64,000 nucleotides of DNA from Paenibacillus kribbensis (GTDB taxonomy: Bacteria; Bacillota; Bacilli; Paenibacillales; Paenibacillaceae): positions 1,885,501-1,949,500 of the forward strand of contig NZ_CP020028.1 in the NCBI RefSeq assembly GCF_002240415.1, in the 5' to 3' direction. The notes under the pieces are model-generated. The model did no database searches and was not told the DNA's origin. It saw only the letters and a program-made list of their open reading frames with translations. Position numbers and translations under genes: made by a program. Below are positions 54,142 through 62,677 of this stretch, in pieces (within the stretch, counting starts at the first letter, position 1; each line of letters starts with the position of its first letter).

Positions 54142-55239
54142 CTATTTCAGGCTTAATTCGAGCTTAACTTCAAGTGTTCCCGCCGAGGTGTGTACTTCTG
54201 TGGCTTTAACATACGAAATGAGCTGCTGTGGATAAAAGCCCAGATCAAAATCATTTTCCAGCTTGTTACGGGTCGTATCCGGCAGTTCCAGCCCGTTAAA
54301 TACTAGACGATCCACATGAAATAAAATTGCATTTTGTGGTTCGTTCTCTACAGTGTAGTGCCCTTCTACCATCAATTTCATCGTTCCCTGTTGGCCTTCT
54401 ACCACAATATGGTCCTGCTTGAAAGAAAAGTTGAAGTGATTGAACAATTCATTTTCAGATTTTAAAAACCGGTTAAACTCTTCCTCACGAATGTTTATCG
54501 TAATGGTTTTGCCGTTCGTAATCATGGCTCCTTGCTGCTGTTGAATAAATTGAGGTAAATCCTGCATAGCCTGCGCCAGTGCTTTAAAGTGTCTATTTAC
54601 CTCATAGACGCCTACATTCTCCCAGTAAGCAGTCAGCTCACTGATCAGCTTGCGGAGAGTATCCGGGTCTTTACTGGCGCTAACACCCTCGTTTACACGC
54701 GACTGAAGCATGAGAATACGTTTACGTTGTTCCAGTAAGTTTGTTTTGACCTTCTCCAATTCCAGCGAGGCCTGAGTGACTTGTTGCTCTGTTTTTCGCA
54801 TAGTCTGAACATTGGATTCGTATTCCTGAAGAACATCCTGATCATGACTAATTAACAGCAAGTAGTAATCGTACAAGGAGAGAAGCTGTTTTAAATTTTT
54901 CGCCCCCAGCACTACACTGAGCAGCTTGTCCCTTTCCCCCATATAATAAGAACGTAGCACAGACCCGGCACGGTTCCGTTGCAAGGTCATCTGCTCCTGC
55001 TGTGTGATGAGATTGCTTCGTAATTCCTGTTGATGCTGTATAAGAGTCTTTTGTTCCTGGCTGATACGCTCAATTTCATGGTCTATTTCAATAATCGACA
55101 GGCTATCTTGTAAAATTTGGTTTGCCTCCTGGGAAGGGGCAGCCAGAATAGGACGTACATACATTGAAGTTAGCATCGAGGTTAATATCATAGCGATGAT
55201 CAGCAGGGTACAGCATATGATTTTTATTGGTTTTTCCAT
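54142..55239 (-). CDS. Exported coiled-coil protein, uncharacterised
   Basis: The 365-residue product has an N-terminal signal-type hydrophobic segment (about 5-33, ending in ILAAPS). A long heptad-like region follows (about 38-190; EIERISQEQKTLIQHQQELR and EQQVTQASLELEKVKTNLLEQ, quoted in part). A beta-rich C-terminal half (about 240-365) has no recognised domain. The coiled coil resembles the PcsB/CwlO N-terminal type that partners FtsEX, but no peptidase domain is present. ATG 55239 follows AAAGGGGAAACC. Confidence 0.75.
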   Translation of the reverse strand: MEKPIKIICCTLLIIAMILTSMLTSMYVRPILAAPSQEANQILQDSLSIIEIDHEIERISQEQKTLIQHQQELRSNLITQQEQMTLQRNRAGSVLRSYYMGERDKLLSVVLGAKNLKQLLSLYDYYLLLISHDQDVLQEYESNVQTMRKTEQQVTQASLELEKVKTNLLEQRKRILMLQSRVNEGVSASKDPDTLRKLISELTAYWENVGVYEVNRHFKALAQAMQDLPQFIQQQQGAMITNGKTITINIREEEFNRFLKSENELFNHFNFSFKQDHIVVEGQQGTMKLMVEGHYTVENEPQNAILFHVDRLVFNGLELPDTTRNKLENDFDLGFYPQQLISYVKATEVHTSAGTLEVKLELSLK

Positions 55240-55536
55240 TTGGTTTCCCCTTTTATGTATTACCGAAAAAGACTGATGATAATGTATATGATCTTTTCTC
55301 ATTCTTTAACCATTCATTTATTGTACAGCAGTCAGAGCATACTTGTAACCCAAAACTGTTTGCGTTTCACGTATGAGTTCTTGCAGAAATGGAAATACAA
55401 TTTAGTATCAAATAGATTCTATGAACTCTACGAGAGGCATAGGAATGAATAAACAGCTTTTATACCCTATTCAAATACCGGCAAGCTCGGTTCATGAAGA
55501 CGGTTATTTCAGGATGTTGTTAGGAGGGCTAGGAGC

Positions 55537-56187
55537 ATGACTGCAATAAGACAAGATGCATGGAGTGCAGAAGATGATTTGATATTGGCGGAGGTGACAT
55601 TGCGCCATATCCGGGAAGGCGGTACACAGCTTGCTGCGTTTGAGGAGGTTGGACAAAAAATTGGAAGAACCTCCGCGGCATGCGGCTTCCGCTGGAACAG
55701 CTGCGTGCGCAAACGCTACGATGAAGCGATTAGCATTGCCAAAGCGCAGCGTCAGAAACGTAGTTATATCCGCAAGCAGAGCCCAGTGGGAGTATCGCAG
55801 GTGGCGGCCTTTGCCACACTGGATACGGTCGAAGGGGGATACAGATCGGATGGAATGAATGAGGATACGTTATCTATTGATGCGGTGATTCGCTTTTTGC
55901 GTCAATGGAAAGGAACTGTGCAGGAAACCAATCGACAGATTAAGATGCTGGAAAAAGATTTGCGGGAAAAGGAAGAAGAATTGAATCAGCTTCGTTCCAT
56001 TAATGATCGGCTGTCCAAGGAAGTCAACGAAGTGCAAACCGACTATCGTGTCGTAAATGATGATTATAAAGCCCTGATTCAGATTATGGACCGAGCACGG
56101 CGCTTGGCTTTAATTACTGAGGATGAGGATGAGCTTAAATCTAGATTCAAAATGGACGCCAATGGGAATCTGGAGCGTATTGAGTAG
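55537..56187 (+). CDS. rsfA: RsfA-family prespore transcriptional regulator
   Basis: This 216-residue protein has a Myb/SANT-like DNA-binding N-terminus of the RsfA type: [38 protein letters not shown] and [18 protein letters not shown]. The C-terminal half is a coiled coil (about 120-185). RsfA tunes sigmaF-dependent genes in the forespore in B. subtilis. TTAGGAGGGC precedes the ATG. A downstream terminator makes it monocistronic. Confidence 0.92.
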   Translation: MTAIRQDAWSAEDDLILAEVTLRHIREGGTQLAAFEEVGQKIGRTSAACGFRWNSCVRKRYDEAISIAKAQRQKRSYIRKQSPVGVSQVAAFATLDTVEGGYRSDGMNEDTLSIDAVIRFLRQWKGTVQETNRQIKMLEKDLREKEEELNQLRSINDRLSKEVNEVQTDYRVVNDDYKALIQIMDRARRLALITEDEDELKSRFKMDANGNLERIE

Positions 56188-56216
56188 CAAGATTACATCA
56201 GCAAATACCATATAAA

Positions 56217-56253
56217 ACGTCAACTCGTGCTTTGCCGTAGTTGGCGTTTTTTG
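56217..56253 (+). terminator. Terminator after rsfA
   Basis: AACGTCAACT pairs with AGTTGGCGTT with one G-T pair, followed by TTTTTG. Confidence 0.85.
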
Positions 56254-56313
56254 TATTTCTCTGGAGTGCATATGATATAGTAGAAAAAAAGATGGAAGCG
56301 AGACGATACAAAC

Positions 56314-57273
56314 GTGATTGATATTATTGGAGCGGGTTCACTGGGATTATTGTTCGCGGGAAGGCTGGCGGCCACAGGTACTGATGTGAGATTGTGGACA
56401 CGAACACTTGAACAGGCACGCAGCATTGCTTGTGACGGAATTACAGTGTTTGACAAAGGGGGGGAGATAGCTGTTCATGTGCCTGGAGATACATTAAAGG
56501 TAGCTCCATTGGCGGATTGGCAGCGTTTAAATTCACATGCTCCCGCACAATGGATTTTTTTAATGACCAAACAGGGGGCCATCGAGGAAGTATTAAAGCA
56601 GATTCTACCTGTGGCTAAGACGGAAAGAGAAACGGGAATCGTTTGTTTACAGAACGGGATCGGACATATTGAACGTATTAGACAGGCCTGGCCTGAAGCC
56701 GAGTTATACCCTGCCGTAACGACCGAAGGAGCCAAGAGACAGGGAGCCGCATCTATTGTGCATGCCGGAGCGGGTGTGACTGAAATTGGCTGGTATGAGG
56801 AACGGGGGAAGACGCAGGACAGGAATTTCAAACAATACGTGCTAAATCGGCTGCTTGCAGCAGGATTTGACGTTTGCTTGTCGAAAGAAATCGAGAATGG
56901 TATGTATCGCAAGTTGTTGATTAATGCCGTGATCAATCCGCTGACGGCGATATGGCGAATCCGTAACGGCGAGCTGCTTTTGGACCCTGTTCGTTTACAT
57001 ATGATGCGCAAGCTGTATGATGAAGGCATTCAAGTGTATGAAGCCCGTGGTATCCGCTGGGACAGCAGTTGGTGGGACCAAATTTTGAATGTTTGCCAGG
57101 CAACGGCAGAAAACCATTCGTCCATGCTGGCCGATGTGCTTGCACAGTCCATGACAGAAGTTGCTTCCATTAACGGGCAGCTGGTGCAGATGGCAGAGCA
57201 GGCTGGGGTTACTGCACCAACTCATGAGGTATTGTGGCAATTAATTGAAGGCATGCGGCTAAAAGAGGGGTGA
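56314..57273 (+). CDS. 2-dehydropantoate 2-reductase family protein (PanE-like)
   Basis: This NADPH-dependent reductase family makes pantoate for coenzyme A synthesis. The 319-residue product has the Rossmann motif GAGSLGLLFAGRL (about 5-17), the catalytic-lysine region ENGMYRKLLINAVINPLTAI (about 196-215) and SSMLADV near the end. GTG start at 56314; the upstream ribosome binding site (GGAAGCGAG) is weak and distant. It is the YlbQ-type member next to DUF3397, the same neighbourhood as B. subtilis ylbQ upstream of bshC. Confidence 0.9.
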   Translation: MIDIIGAGSLGLLFAGRLAATGTDVRLWTRTLEQARSIACDGITVFDKGGEIAVHVPGDTLKVAPLADWQRLNSHAPAQWIFLMTKQGAIEEVLKQILPVAKTERETGIVCLQNGIGHIERIRQAWPEAELYPAVTTEGAKRQGAASIVHAGAGVTEIGWYEERGKTQDRNFKQYVLNRLLAAGFDVCLSKEIENGMYRKLLINAVINPLTAIWRIRNGELLLDPVRLHMMRKLYDEGIQVYEARGIRWDSSWWDQILNVCQATAENHSSMLADVLAQSMTEVASINGQLVQMAEQAGVTAPTHEVLWQLIEGMRLKEG

Positions 57274-57277
57274 TCAG

Positions 57278-57667
57278 TTGAGTATTATACAAGGTACCAT
57301 TAGCACATTCAGTATTCTTCCCTTTTTTCCGTTTCTGATCGTATTTGTGGTTTGTCGCTACATTCTTAAAATGGAAAAGAAGAAATCATTGCTTGCATCG
57401 ATGGATATTACCACGGCTTTTCTGATTCTTTCCGTCGCGGCACTCTTTAACGTCATTTTCACATCCCGCTTCGGTTTTTATTTGATTTTACTTCTTTTAC
57501 TATTGGCGCTGGGTTTAATTGGAGGTGCCCAAAATCGAATAAAAGGCAAGGTTGATGGTAAAAGATTATGTAGAGCGGTCTGGAGATTAACTTTTATAGC
57601 GATGACATTGGCGTATTTTTTGTTGACTGTTGTTGGTATATTTAAGAATATATTCAATTCCATGTGA
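57278..57667 (+). CDS. DUF3397 family membrane protein
   Basis: This 129-residue protein has four membrane helices (about 10-28, 42-62, 67-85, 101-120) and a basic loop. It fits the DUF3397 family that usually lies between the panE-like gene and bshC. TTG start at 57278, 4 bp after the previous stop, with AGAGGGGTGA upstream. The function is unknown. Confidence 0.75.
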   Translation: MSIIQGTISTFSILPFFPFLIVFVVCRYILKMEKKKSLLASMDITTAFLILSVAALFNVIFTSRFGFYLILLLLLLALGLIGGAQNRIKGKVDGKRLCRAVWRLTFIAMTLAYFLLTVVGIFKNIFNSM

Positions 57668-57820
57668 TATAATATGACATCAATTGGTGAAAAAATATGA
57701 ATTAATCATGTTTTTTTGAAAAAAAAGCTCAATTTAAAGAAATGTAATGTAGATTTTTTTGACCGCTGGTTGTATAATCTATAAACATATACCACTTTAG
57801 AACTAGGGGGAAAACGCTAG

Positions 57821-59524
57821 ATGAAAAGGAAAAGCTTTTTAGTCCTTTTGACACTCGTTCTTGCAGTTGGCGCACTACTTGCAGGATGTGGCTCCGCGAA
57901 GAACGATAACAATGGTAAGGGCGCACAAGAAAATGCATCAACTACGCCGGCTCCGGCCGACAAACAAATTTTGCGCATTAACCTTCTTTCCGAACCGCCA
58001 ACCTTCGATCCGGCACAAGCTCAGGATAGCCAAACTAACACGGTTCTGAAAACTTTGTATGAAGGTCTCGTACGTATGGGGCCTGATGGCAAAGAAATCC
58101 CTGGCGTAGCTGAATCTTGGAAAATTTCCGATGACGGCAAAACCTATACGTTCAAACTTCGTGATAATGCAAAATGGAGCAATGGCGACCCGGTCAAAGC
58201 AAGTGACTTCGTATTTGCTTGGCAACGGGTATTGGATCCTTCCACGGCTCCTGCACCTCCATATGCTTATCAATTGTACTATATCAAAAATGCTGAGGGC
58301 TACAACCTGAGCACTTCGAAAACCTTTAAAGGAACTAAAATTACAGACTTTAAAGATGTAGGTGTCAAAGCTGTTGATGACCATACATTGCAAGTAGAAC
58401 TGGTAAACCCAACTCCTTACTTCCTTGGCTTGACCTCGTTCTATACTTTCTACCCTGTACATCCTTCTATTAAAGGGAATGACAAATGGGCTGTTCAGAA
58501 AGATAGCATGATCACTAATGGACCTTTCACGTTAACAACTTGGGACAGCGGTCAAAAGATCGAAGTCACCAAGAGCGAAAACTATTGGGGTAAAGACCAA
58601 ATCAAGCTGAACAAAATTACGATGTCCCTGGTAAACAGCGGTGCAACGGAACTGGCTTCTTACAGAAGTGGACAACTTGATTATTCTGGGTTGCCGAACG
58701 GCGAAATTCCTGCAGACCAAATTCCGGCTGTCAAAAAAGAGTTGCCAAATGAATTCGAGGCTAAAGGAATTGCTAGTACGTATTACTACTTATTTAATGT
58801 AACAGAAAAACCATTTAACAATGTTAAAATCCGCAAAGCGTTTGCGATGGCTATTCAACGCCAACCGATCGTTGACAGAGTGACCTTGGGCGGACAACTT
58901 CCTGCATTCGGCTTCGTACCTCCAGGTATCAAAGGAGTTTCTCAGGAATTCCGTACTGAGCATAAAGATGATTACTTTAAAGAAGACATCACTGAAGCGA
59001 AGAAATTGCTTCAAGAAGGTATGAAAGAAGAAGGCGTGACTACACTTCCTCCGGTAACCTTGTTGTATAACTCCAGTGAAAGTCACCAAAAGATTGCTTT
59101 GGCAGTAGCTGATATGTGGAAGAAAAATCTTGGTGTAGACATCAAAACCCAAAACCAAGAGTGGGGCGTATTTATTCAAAATCGTAACAAGCTGAATTAC
59201 CAAATTGCCCGTGCTGGTTGGTCTGCCGACTACAATGATCCAATGACATTCATGGATATGTGGACAACAGGCAACGGTAACAACAATGCGGGTTACTCTA
59301 ACCCTGCATATGATGCTTTGATTCAAGCAGCTAAGACAGAAACTGATCCAGCTAAACGTATGGAAGATTTTGCGAAAGCAGAGAAAATTCTGGTTCAAGA
59401 TGATATGGTAATGCTTCCGATTTACTACTATTCAAATGTTTCTTTAACGAAACCGAATGTAAAAGACATCGCGCTTGACTTTAGTGGAGCAATTGATTTC
59501 ACAAGAGCGTATATTACACAGTAA
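57821..59524 (+). CDS. oppA: Oligopeptide ABC transporter, substrate-binding lipoprotein
   Basis: The 567-residue extracellular solute-binding protein family 5 member has a lipoprotein signal (LLAGC, Cys23) and then LRINLLSEPPTFDPAQAQDSQ, ending in a C-terminal peptide-binding half. It binds oligopeptides outside the membrane and delivers them to the permease. The leader has TATAAT at 57773-57778 but no good -35. A terminator hairpin lies after it, before oppB. Confidence 0.93.
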   Translation: MKRKSFLVLLTLVLAVGALLAGCGSAKNDNNGKGAQENASTTPAPADKQILRINLLSEPPTFDPAQAQDSQTNTVLKTLYEGLVRMGPDGKEIPGVAESWKISDDGKTYTFKLRDNAKWSNGDPVKASDFVFAWQRVLDPSTAPAPPYAYQLYYIKNAEGYNLSTSKTFKGTKITDFKDVGVKAVDDHTLQVELVNPTPYFLGLTSFYTFYPVHPSIKGNDKWAVQKDSMITNGPFTLTTWDSGQKIEVTKSENYWGKDQIKLNKITMSLVNSGATELASYRSGQLDYSGLPNGEIPADQIPAVKKELPNEFEAKGIASTYYYLFNVTEKPFNNVKIRKAFAMAIQRQPIVDRVTLGGQLPAFGFVPPGIKGVSQEFRTEHKDDYFKEDITEAKKLLQEGMKEEGVTTLPPVTLLYNSSESHQKIALAVADMWKKNLGVDIKTQNQEWGVFIQNRNKLNYQIARAGWSADYNDPMTFMDMWTTGNGNNNAGYSNPAYDALIQAAKTETDPAKRMEDFAKAEKILVQDDMVMLPIYYYSNVSLTKPNVKDIALDFSGAIDFTRAYITQ

Positions 59525-59557
59525 CTGAAGCTCAATTCTGAAGTTTGATAGTTACTT

Positions 59558-59601
59558 CGGGATATATATGTGGATTGAACCATATATATCCCGTTTTTTT
59601 T
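59558..59601 (+). terminator. Strong hairpin between oppA and oppB
   Basis: CGGGATATATATG pairs perfectly with CATATATATCCCG (13 bp) and is followed by eight Ts. It probably reduces expression of oppBCF relative to oppA, a common arrangement in ABC transporter operons. Confidence 0.92.
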
Positions 59602-59717
59602 GTGTCCTAGTCTTTTCCATCATCATGTAACCATGCAAATAAGTAGATTGGATTGTCCAATTCTATTTCGATAAAATCGAATGGTGTCGAAAAAATTATG
59701 GGGGGTGTAAACGGGCA

Positions 59718-60650
59718 ATGACGCGTTATTTGATCAGTAAATTTCTCTACATGCTGCTATCTTTGTTCATTCTGATCTCTGCGACGTTTTTTCTCATGAA
59801 AGCAATTCCGGGTAACCCCTTCATGAGTGAAAAAGCGACTTCTCCTGAGATTCAAGCCCGGTTAATGGAGCAATATGGGCTGGATAAGCCTGTATATGTT
59901 CAATATTTTAAGTACTTGGGTGATATTGCTTCAGGTGATTTTGGTATTTCCATGAAAAAACTGAATCAAGATGTAACTGACATTATCGGGCAAACTTTCA
60001 CGGTTTCGCTAAAATTAGGTTTTGTTGCTATCATCGTGTCGATTATTGTCGGTGTTTTGCTAGGTATGATAGCGGCGATGTACCATCGCAGGCTCATTGA
60101 TAACATTGCAATGATCTTGGCAATTATGGGGATTGCAGTTCCCAGCTTCGTCCTGGCGTCTCTAATCCAGTTCTATTTCGCTCAGAATTTGGGCTGGTTT
60201 AATGTTATGGGATTTGAGGGTCCACTGGACTACGTCCTGCCTGTTGCTGCGTTGTCTGCTCAGCCGATTGCGTTTATCGCTAGATTGACACGCTCCAGCA
60301 TGCTGGAAGTGCTTCATGCAGACTACATTAAGACTGCCAAGGCGAAAGGCTTGCAGCCTGTTACGATTATGTTTAAACATGTGGTGCGGAATGCGATCTT
60401 GCCGGTCGTTACCTATGTTGGTCCAATGACTGCAAATATCATTACTGGTTCTGTGGTTATTGAACGGATTTTCGGAATTGGCGGCATTGGTAAGGTATTT
60501 GTTGATAGTATTACAACCCGTGATTATACCATGATTATGGGAGTAACTATTTTCTACGGAATCTTATTGATGGTAGCGCGTTTTATTACAGATATTGCAT
60601 ATGGATTTATTGATCCACGGATTAAGCTTACTGGCGGAAAGGAGGGATAA
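59718..60650 (+). CDS. oppB: Oligopeptide ABC transporter permease OppB
   Basis: This 310-residue permease has about six membrane helices and the binding-protein-dependent permease motif EVLHADYIKTAKAKGLQPV (the EAA-type loop) near residues 195-213. It opens MTRYLISKFLYMLLSLFILIS, the usual OppB/DppB start. It is followed by oppC after 4 bp. Confidence 0.94.
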   Translation: MTRYLISKFLYMLLSLFILISATFFLMKAIPGNPFMSEKATSPEIQARLMEQYGLDKPVYVQYFKYLGDIASGDFGISMKKLNQDVTDIIGQTFTVSLKLGFVAIIVSIIVGVLLGMIAAMYHRRLIDNIAMILAIMGIAVPSFVLASLIQFYFAQNLGWFNVMGFEGPLDYVLPVAALSAQPIAFIARLTRSSMLEVLHADYIKTAKAKGLQPVTIMFKHVVRNAILPVVTYVGPMTANIITGSVVIERIFGIGGIGKVFVDSITTRDYTMIMGVTIFYGILLMVARFITDIAYGFIDPRIKLTGGKEG

Positions 60651-60654
60651 CTTT

Positions 60655-61605
60655 ATGTCTGTGAAAGATAATGCTGTGAACTTGGAGAAGCTTCAGGTGA
60701 AACCTGAAGACTTTAAGAGAATCGGAGCGGATGAAAAGCAGTCTGAAGTTATTCAGCGTGAAAGCTTATCCGCTTGGCGTGATGCTTGGGAACGGCTTCG
60801 TAAAAATAAGGTGGCTATGGCCAGCTTGATTGTGCTGGTGTTAATCGTGCTTTTTTCTCTGATTGGTCCGAAATTGTCACCCTATAACTACTATTCTAAT
60901 GATTTGCTGAGCACAAATCTCGCACCGTCTGCGGAGCACTGGTTTGGAACGGATGATCTTGGCCGTGACATGTTTGTCCGTACAGCGATGGGGGCGCGAA
61001 TTTCCTTGACGATCGGTCTGGCTGCAGCAATGATTGACTTGCTGATGGGTGTTATTTATGGTGGAATTATGGGTTACTTTGGTGGCCGCGTTGATGAAAT
61101 CATGAATAAATTTTCTGAAATCTTGTATTCCATTCCTTATTTGCTGGTTACAATCCTGCTGCTCGTTGTACTGGAGCCAAGTATTACCACCATTATTATT
61201 GCGCTCTGTGTAACGGGGTGGATTAACATGTCATGGATTGTGCGCGGTGAGATGCTGCAACTCAAAAATCGGGAATTTGTACTTGCTTCCCGTTCCATGG
61301 GGGCTGGAGCAGGCCGTCTGCTGTTCCGCCACTTGTTGCCAAATGCTGTTGGTCCGATCATCGTTACTTTGACCTTGAGCGTTCCAACCGCTATTTTCTC
61401 CGAGGCATTCCTGAGCTTCCTTGGATTAGGGGTACAGGCTCCTCAGGCGTCACTGGGTTCAATGATTGAATCAGCTCTGACAGGATGGATGTACTATCCA
61501 TGGCGTATGCTTTTCCCGGCAGGTTTGATCAGTTTGATTATGCTTGCGTTCAACCTTTTTGGCGATGGCCTGCGTGATGCGCTTGATCCGAAGCTGAAGA
61601 AATAG
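60655..61605 (+). CDS. oppC: Oligopeptide ABC transporter permease OppC
   Basis: This 316-residue permease has a cytoplasmic N-terminus (about 1-55, SAWRDAWERLRKNKVAM), then membrane helices and the EAA loop (LQLKNREFVLASRSMGA). ATG 60655 lies after AAAGGAGGG. It is directly followed, after 11 bp, by the ATPase gene. Confidence 0.94.
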   Translation: MSVKDNAVNLEKLQVKPEDFKRIGADEKQSEVIQRESLSAWRDAWERLRKNKVAMASLIVLVLIVLFSLIGPKLSPYNYYSNDLLSTNLAPSAEHWFGTDDLGRDMFVRTAMGARISLTIGLAAAMIDLLMGVIYGGIMGYFGGRVDEIMNKFSEILYSIPYLLVTILLLVVLEPSITTIIIALCVTGWINMSWIVRGEMLQLKNREFVLASRSMGAGAGRLLFRHLLPNAVGPIIVTLTLSVPTAIFSEAFLSFLGLGVQAPQASLGSMIESALTGWMYYPWRMLFPAGLISLIMLAFNLFGDGLRDALDPKLKK

Positions 61606-61616
61606 GAGGTGAGATC

Positions 61617-62555
61617 ATGGTGAGTAGCAACAATTTAATTGAGGTAGAAGGTCTTAAAAAGTATTTTAATGTTGGCAAAAACCGTGTGCTCAAAGCGGTG
61701 GATAACCTGAATTTCTATATTCGCGAAGGTGAAACACTTGGGATGGTAGGTGAATCCGGTTGTGGTAAATCTACAGCGGGTCGTACCATTTTGCGCTTAT
61801 ATGAGCCTACAGCAGGTAGCGTACGTTTTAACGGTACAGATATTTACAAATTATCACCAAGCAAAATGAAAGCCATGCGTCGTGATATGCAAATGATCTT
61901 TCAAGATCCATATGCATCATTGAACCCGCGTTTTACGGTTTCTGATATCATCGGTGAGGCGTTAGATATTCATAATATGGCGGGTAGCCGTGCCGAACGT
62001 AAAAAACGGATTGAAGAATTGCTGGATCTGGTTGGTTTGAACCCGGACCATGCAACTCGCTATCCGCATGAATTTTCCGGTGGACAGCGTCAACGGATTG
62101 GTATTGCCCGTGCGCTGGCGGTTAATCCGAAATTCATTATTTGTGATGAGCCGATTTCAGCGCTTGACGTGTCCATTCAGGCTCAGGTTGTCAACCTGTT
62201 AAAAGAGCTTCAAGAACGTTTGGGTTTGACATACCTGTTTATTGCGCATGATCTGTCGATGGTCAAGCACATCAGTGATCGGGTAGCTGTAATGTATAGA
62301 GGCAAAATGGTTGAGCTTGCTGAAAGTTCTGAATTGTATGCCAACCCGATGCATCCATATACGAAAATGCTTTTGTCGGCGATTCCACTTCCTGATCCGG
62401 AAGTCGAAGCCAACAAAAAACGAATTATTATGCCTGACGATCAAGGCGGTCCAATTCATGATGCGTCCGATAATAAGGCAGGGGCCTATAACTTGGAAAA
62501 TGCTACACTGATCGAAGTGTCCAAAGGACATTTTGTGGCTGAGCCTTATGCTTGA
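61617..62555 (+). CDS. oppF: Oligopeptide ABC transporter ATP-binding protein OppF
   Basis: The 312-residue ATPase has Walker [10 protein letters not shown] (about 41-49), signature [15 protein letters not shown], Walker [13 protein letters not shown] and the OppF/DppF-type C-terminus ([19 protein letters not shown]). It clearly belongs to the F class. The usual D-class ATPase gene is missing from the operon. AGGAGGTGAGATC precedes the ATG. Confidence 0.93.
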   Translation: MVSSNNLIEVEGLKKYFNVGKNRVLKAVDNLNFYIREGETLGMVGESGCGKSTAGRTILRLYEPTAGSVRFNGTDIYKLSPSKMKAMRRDMQMIFQDPYASLNPRFTVSDIIGEALDIHNMAGSRAERKKRIEELLDLVGLNPDHATRYPHEFSGGQRQRIGIARALAVNPKFIICDEPISALDVSIQAQVVNLLKELQERLGLTYLFIAHDLSMVKHISDRVAVMYRGKMVELAESSELYANPMHPYTKMLLSAIPLPDPEVEANKKRIIMPDDQGGPIHDASDNKAGAYNLENATLIEVSKGHFVAEPYA

Positions 62556-62572
62556 TCCTGCTTTACACACGA

Positions 62573-62602
62573 ACCGTCGAGTTGCTCGGCGGTTTTTTTT
62601 GT
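62573..62602 (+). terminator. Terminator of the opp operon
   Basis: ACCGTCGAG (62573-62581) pairs with CTCGGCGGT (62585-62593) with one G-T pair, then seven Ts. Confidence 0.92.
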
Positions 62603-62610
62603 AGGAAGCT

Positions 62611-62639
62611 TTGACGCGGAGAGGGGCTTTCGGTACAAT
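62611..62639 (+). promoter_or_regulatory. Promoter of bshC
   Basis: TTGACG (62611-62616), a 17-bp spacer and TACAAT (62634-62639) lie just after the opp terminator and 39 bp before the ATG. Confidence 0.8.
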
Positions 62640-62677
62640 CAAGCAGTAAGGTTTTGGTGGAGACAGGAGGCAGACCC

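Noticed and set aside
55240..55452. Small plus-strand frame upstream of rsfA
   Set aside because: No ribosome binding site and no family resemblance; it starts within the leader of the divergent exported-protein gene.
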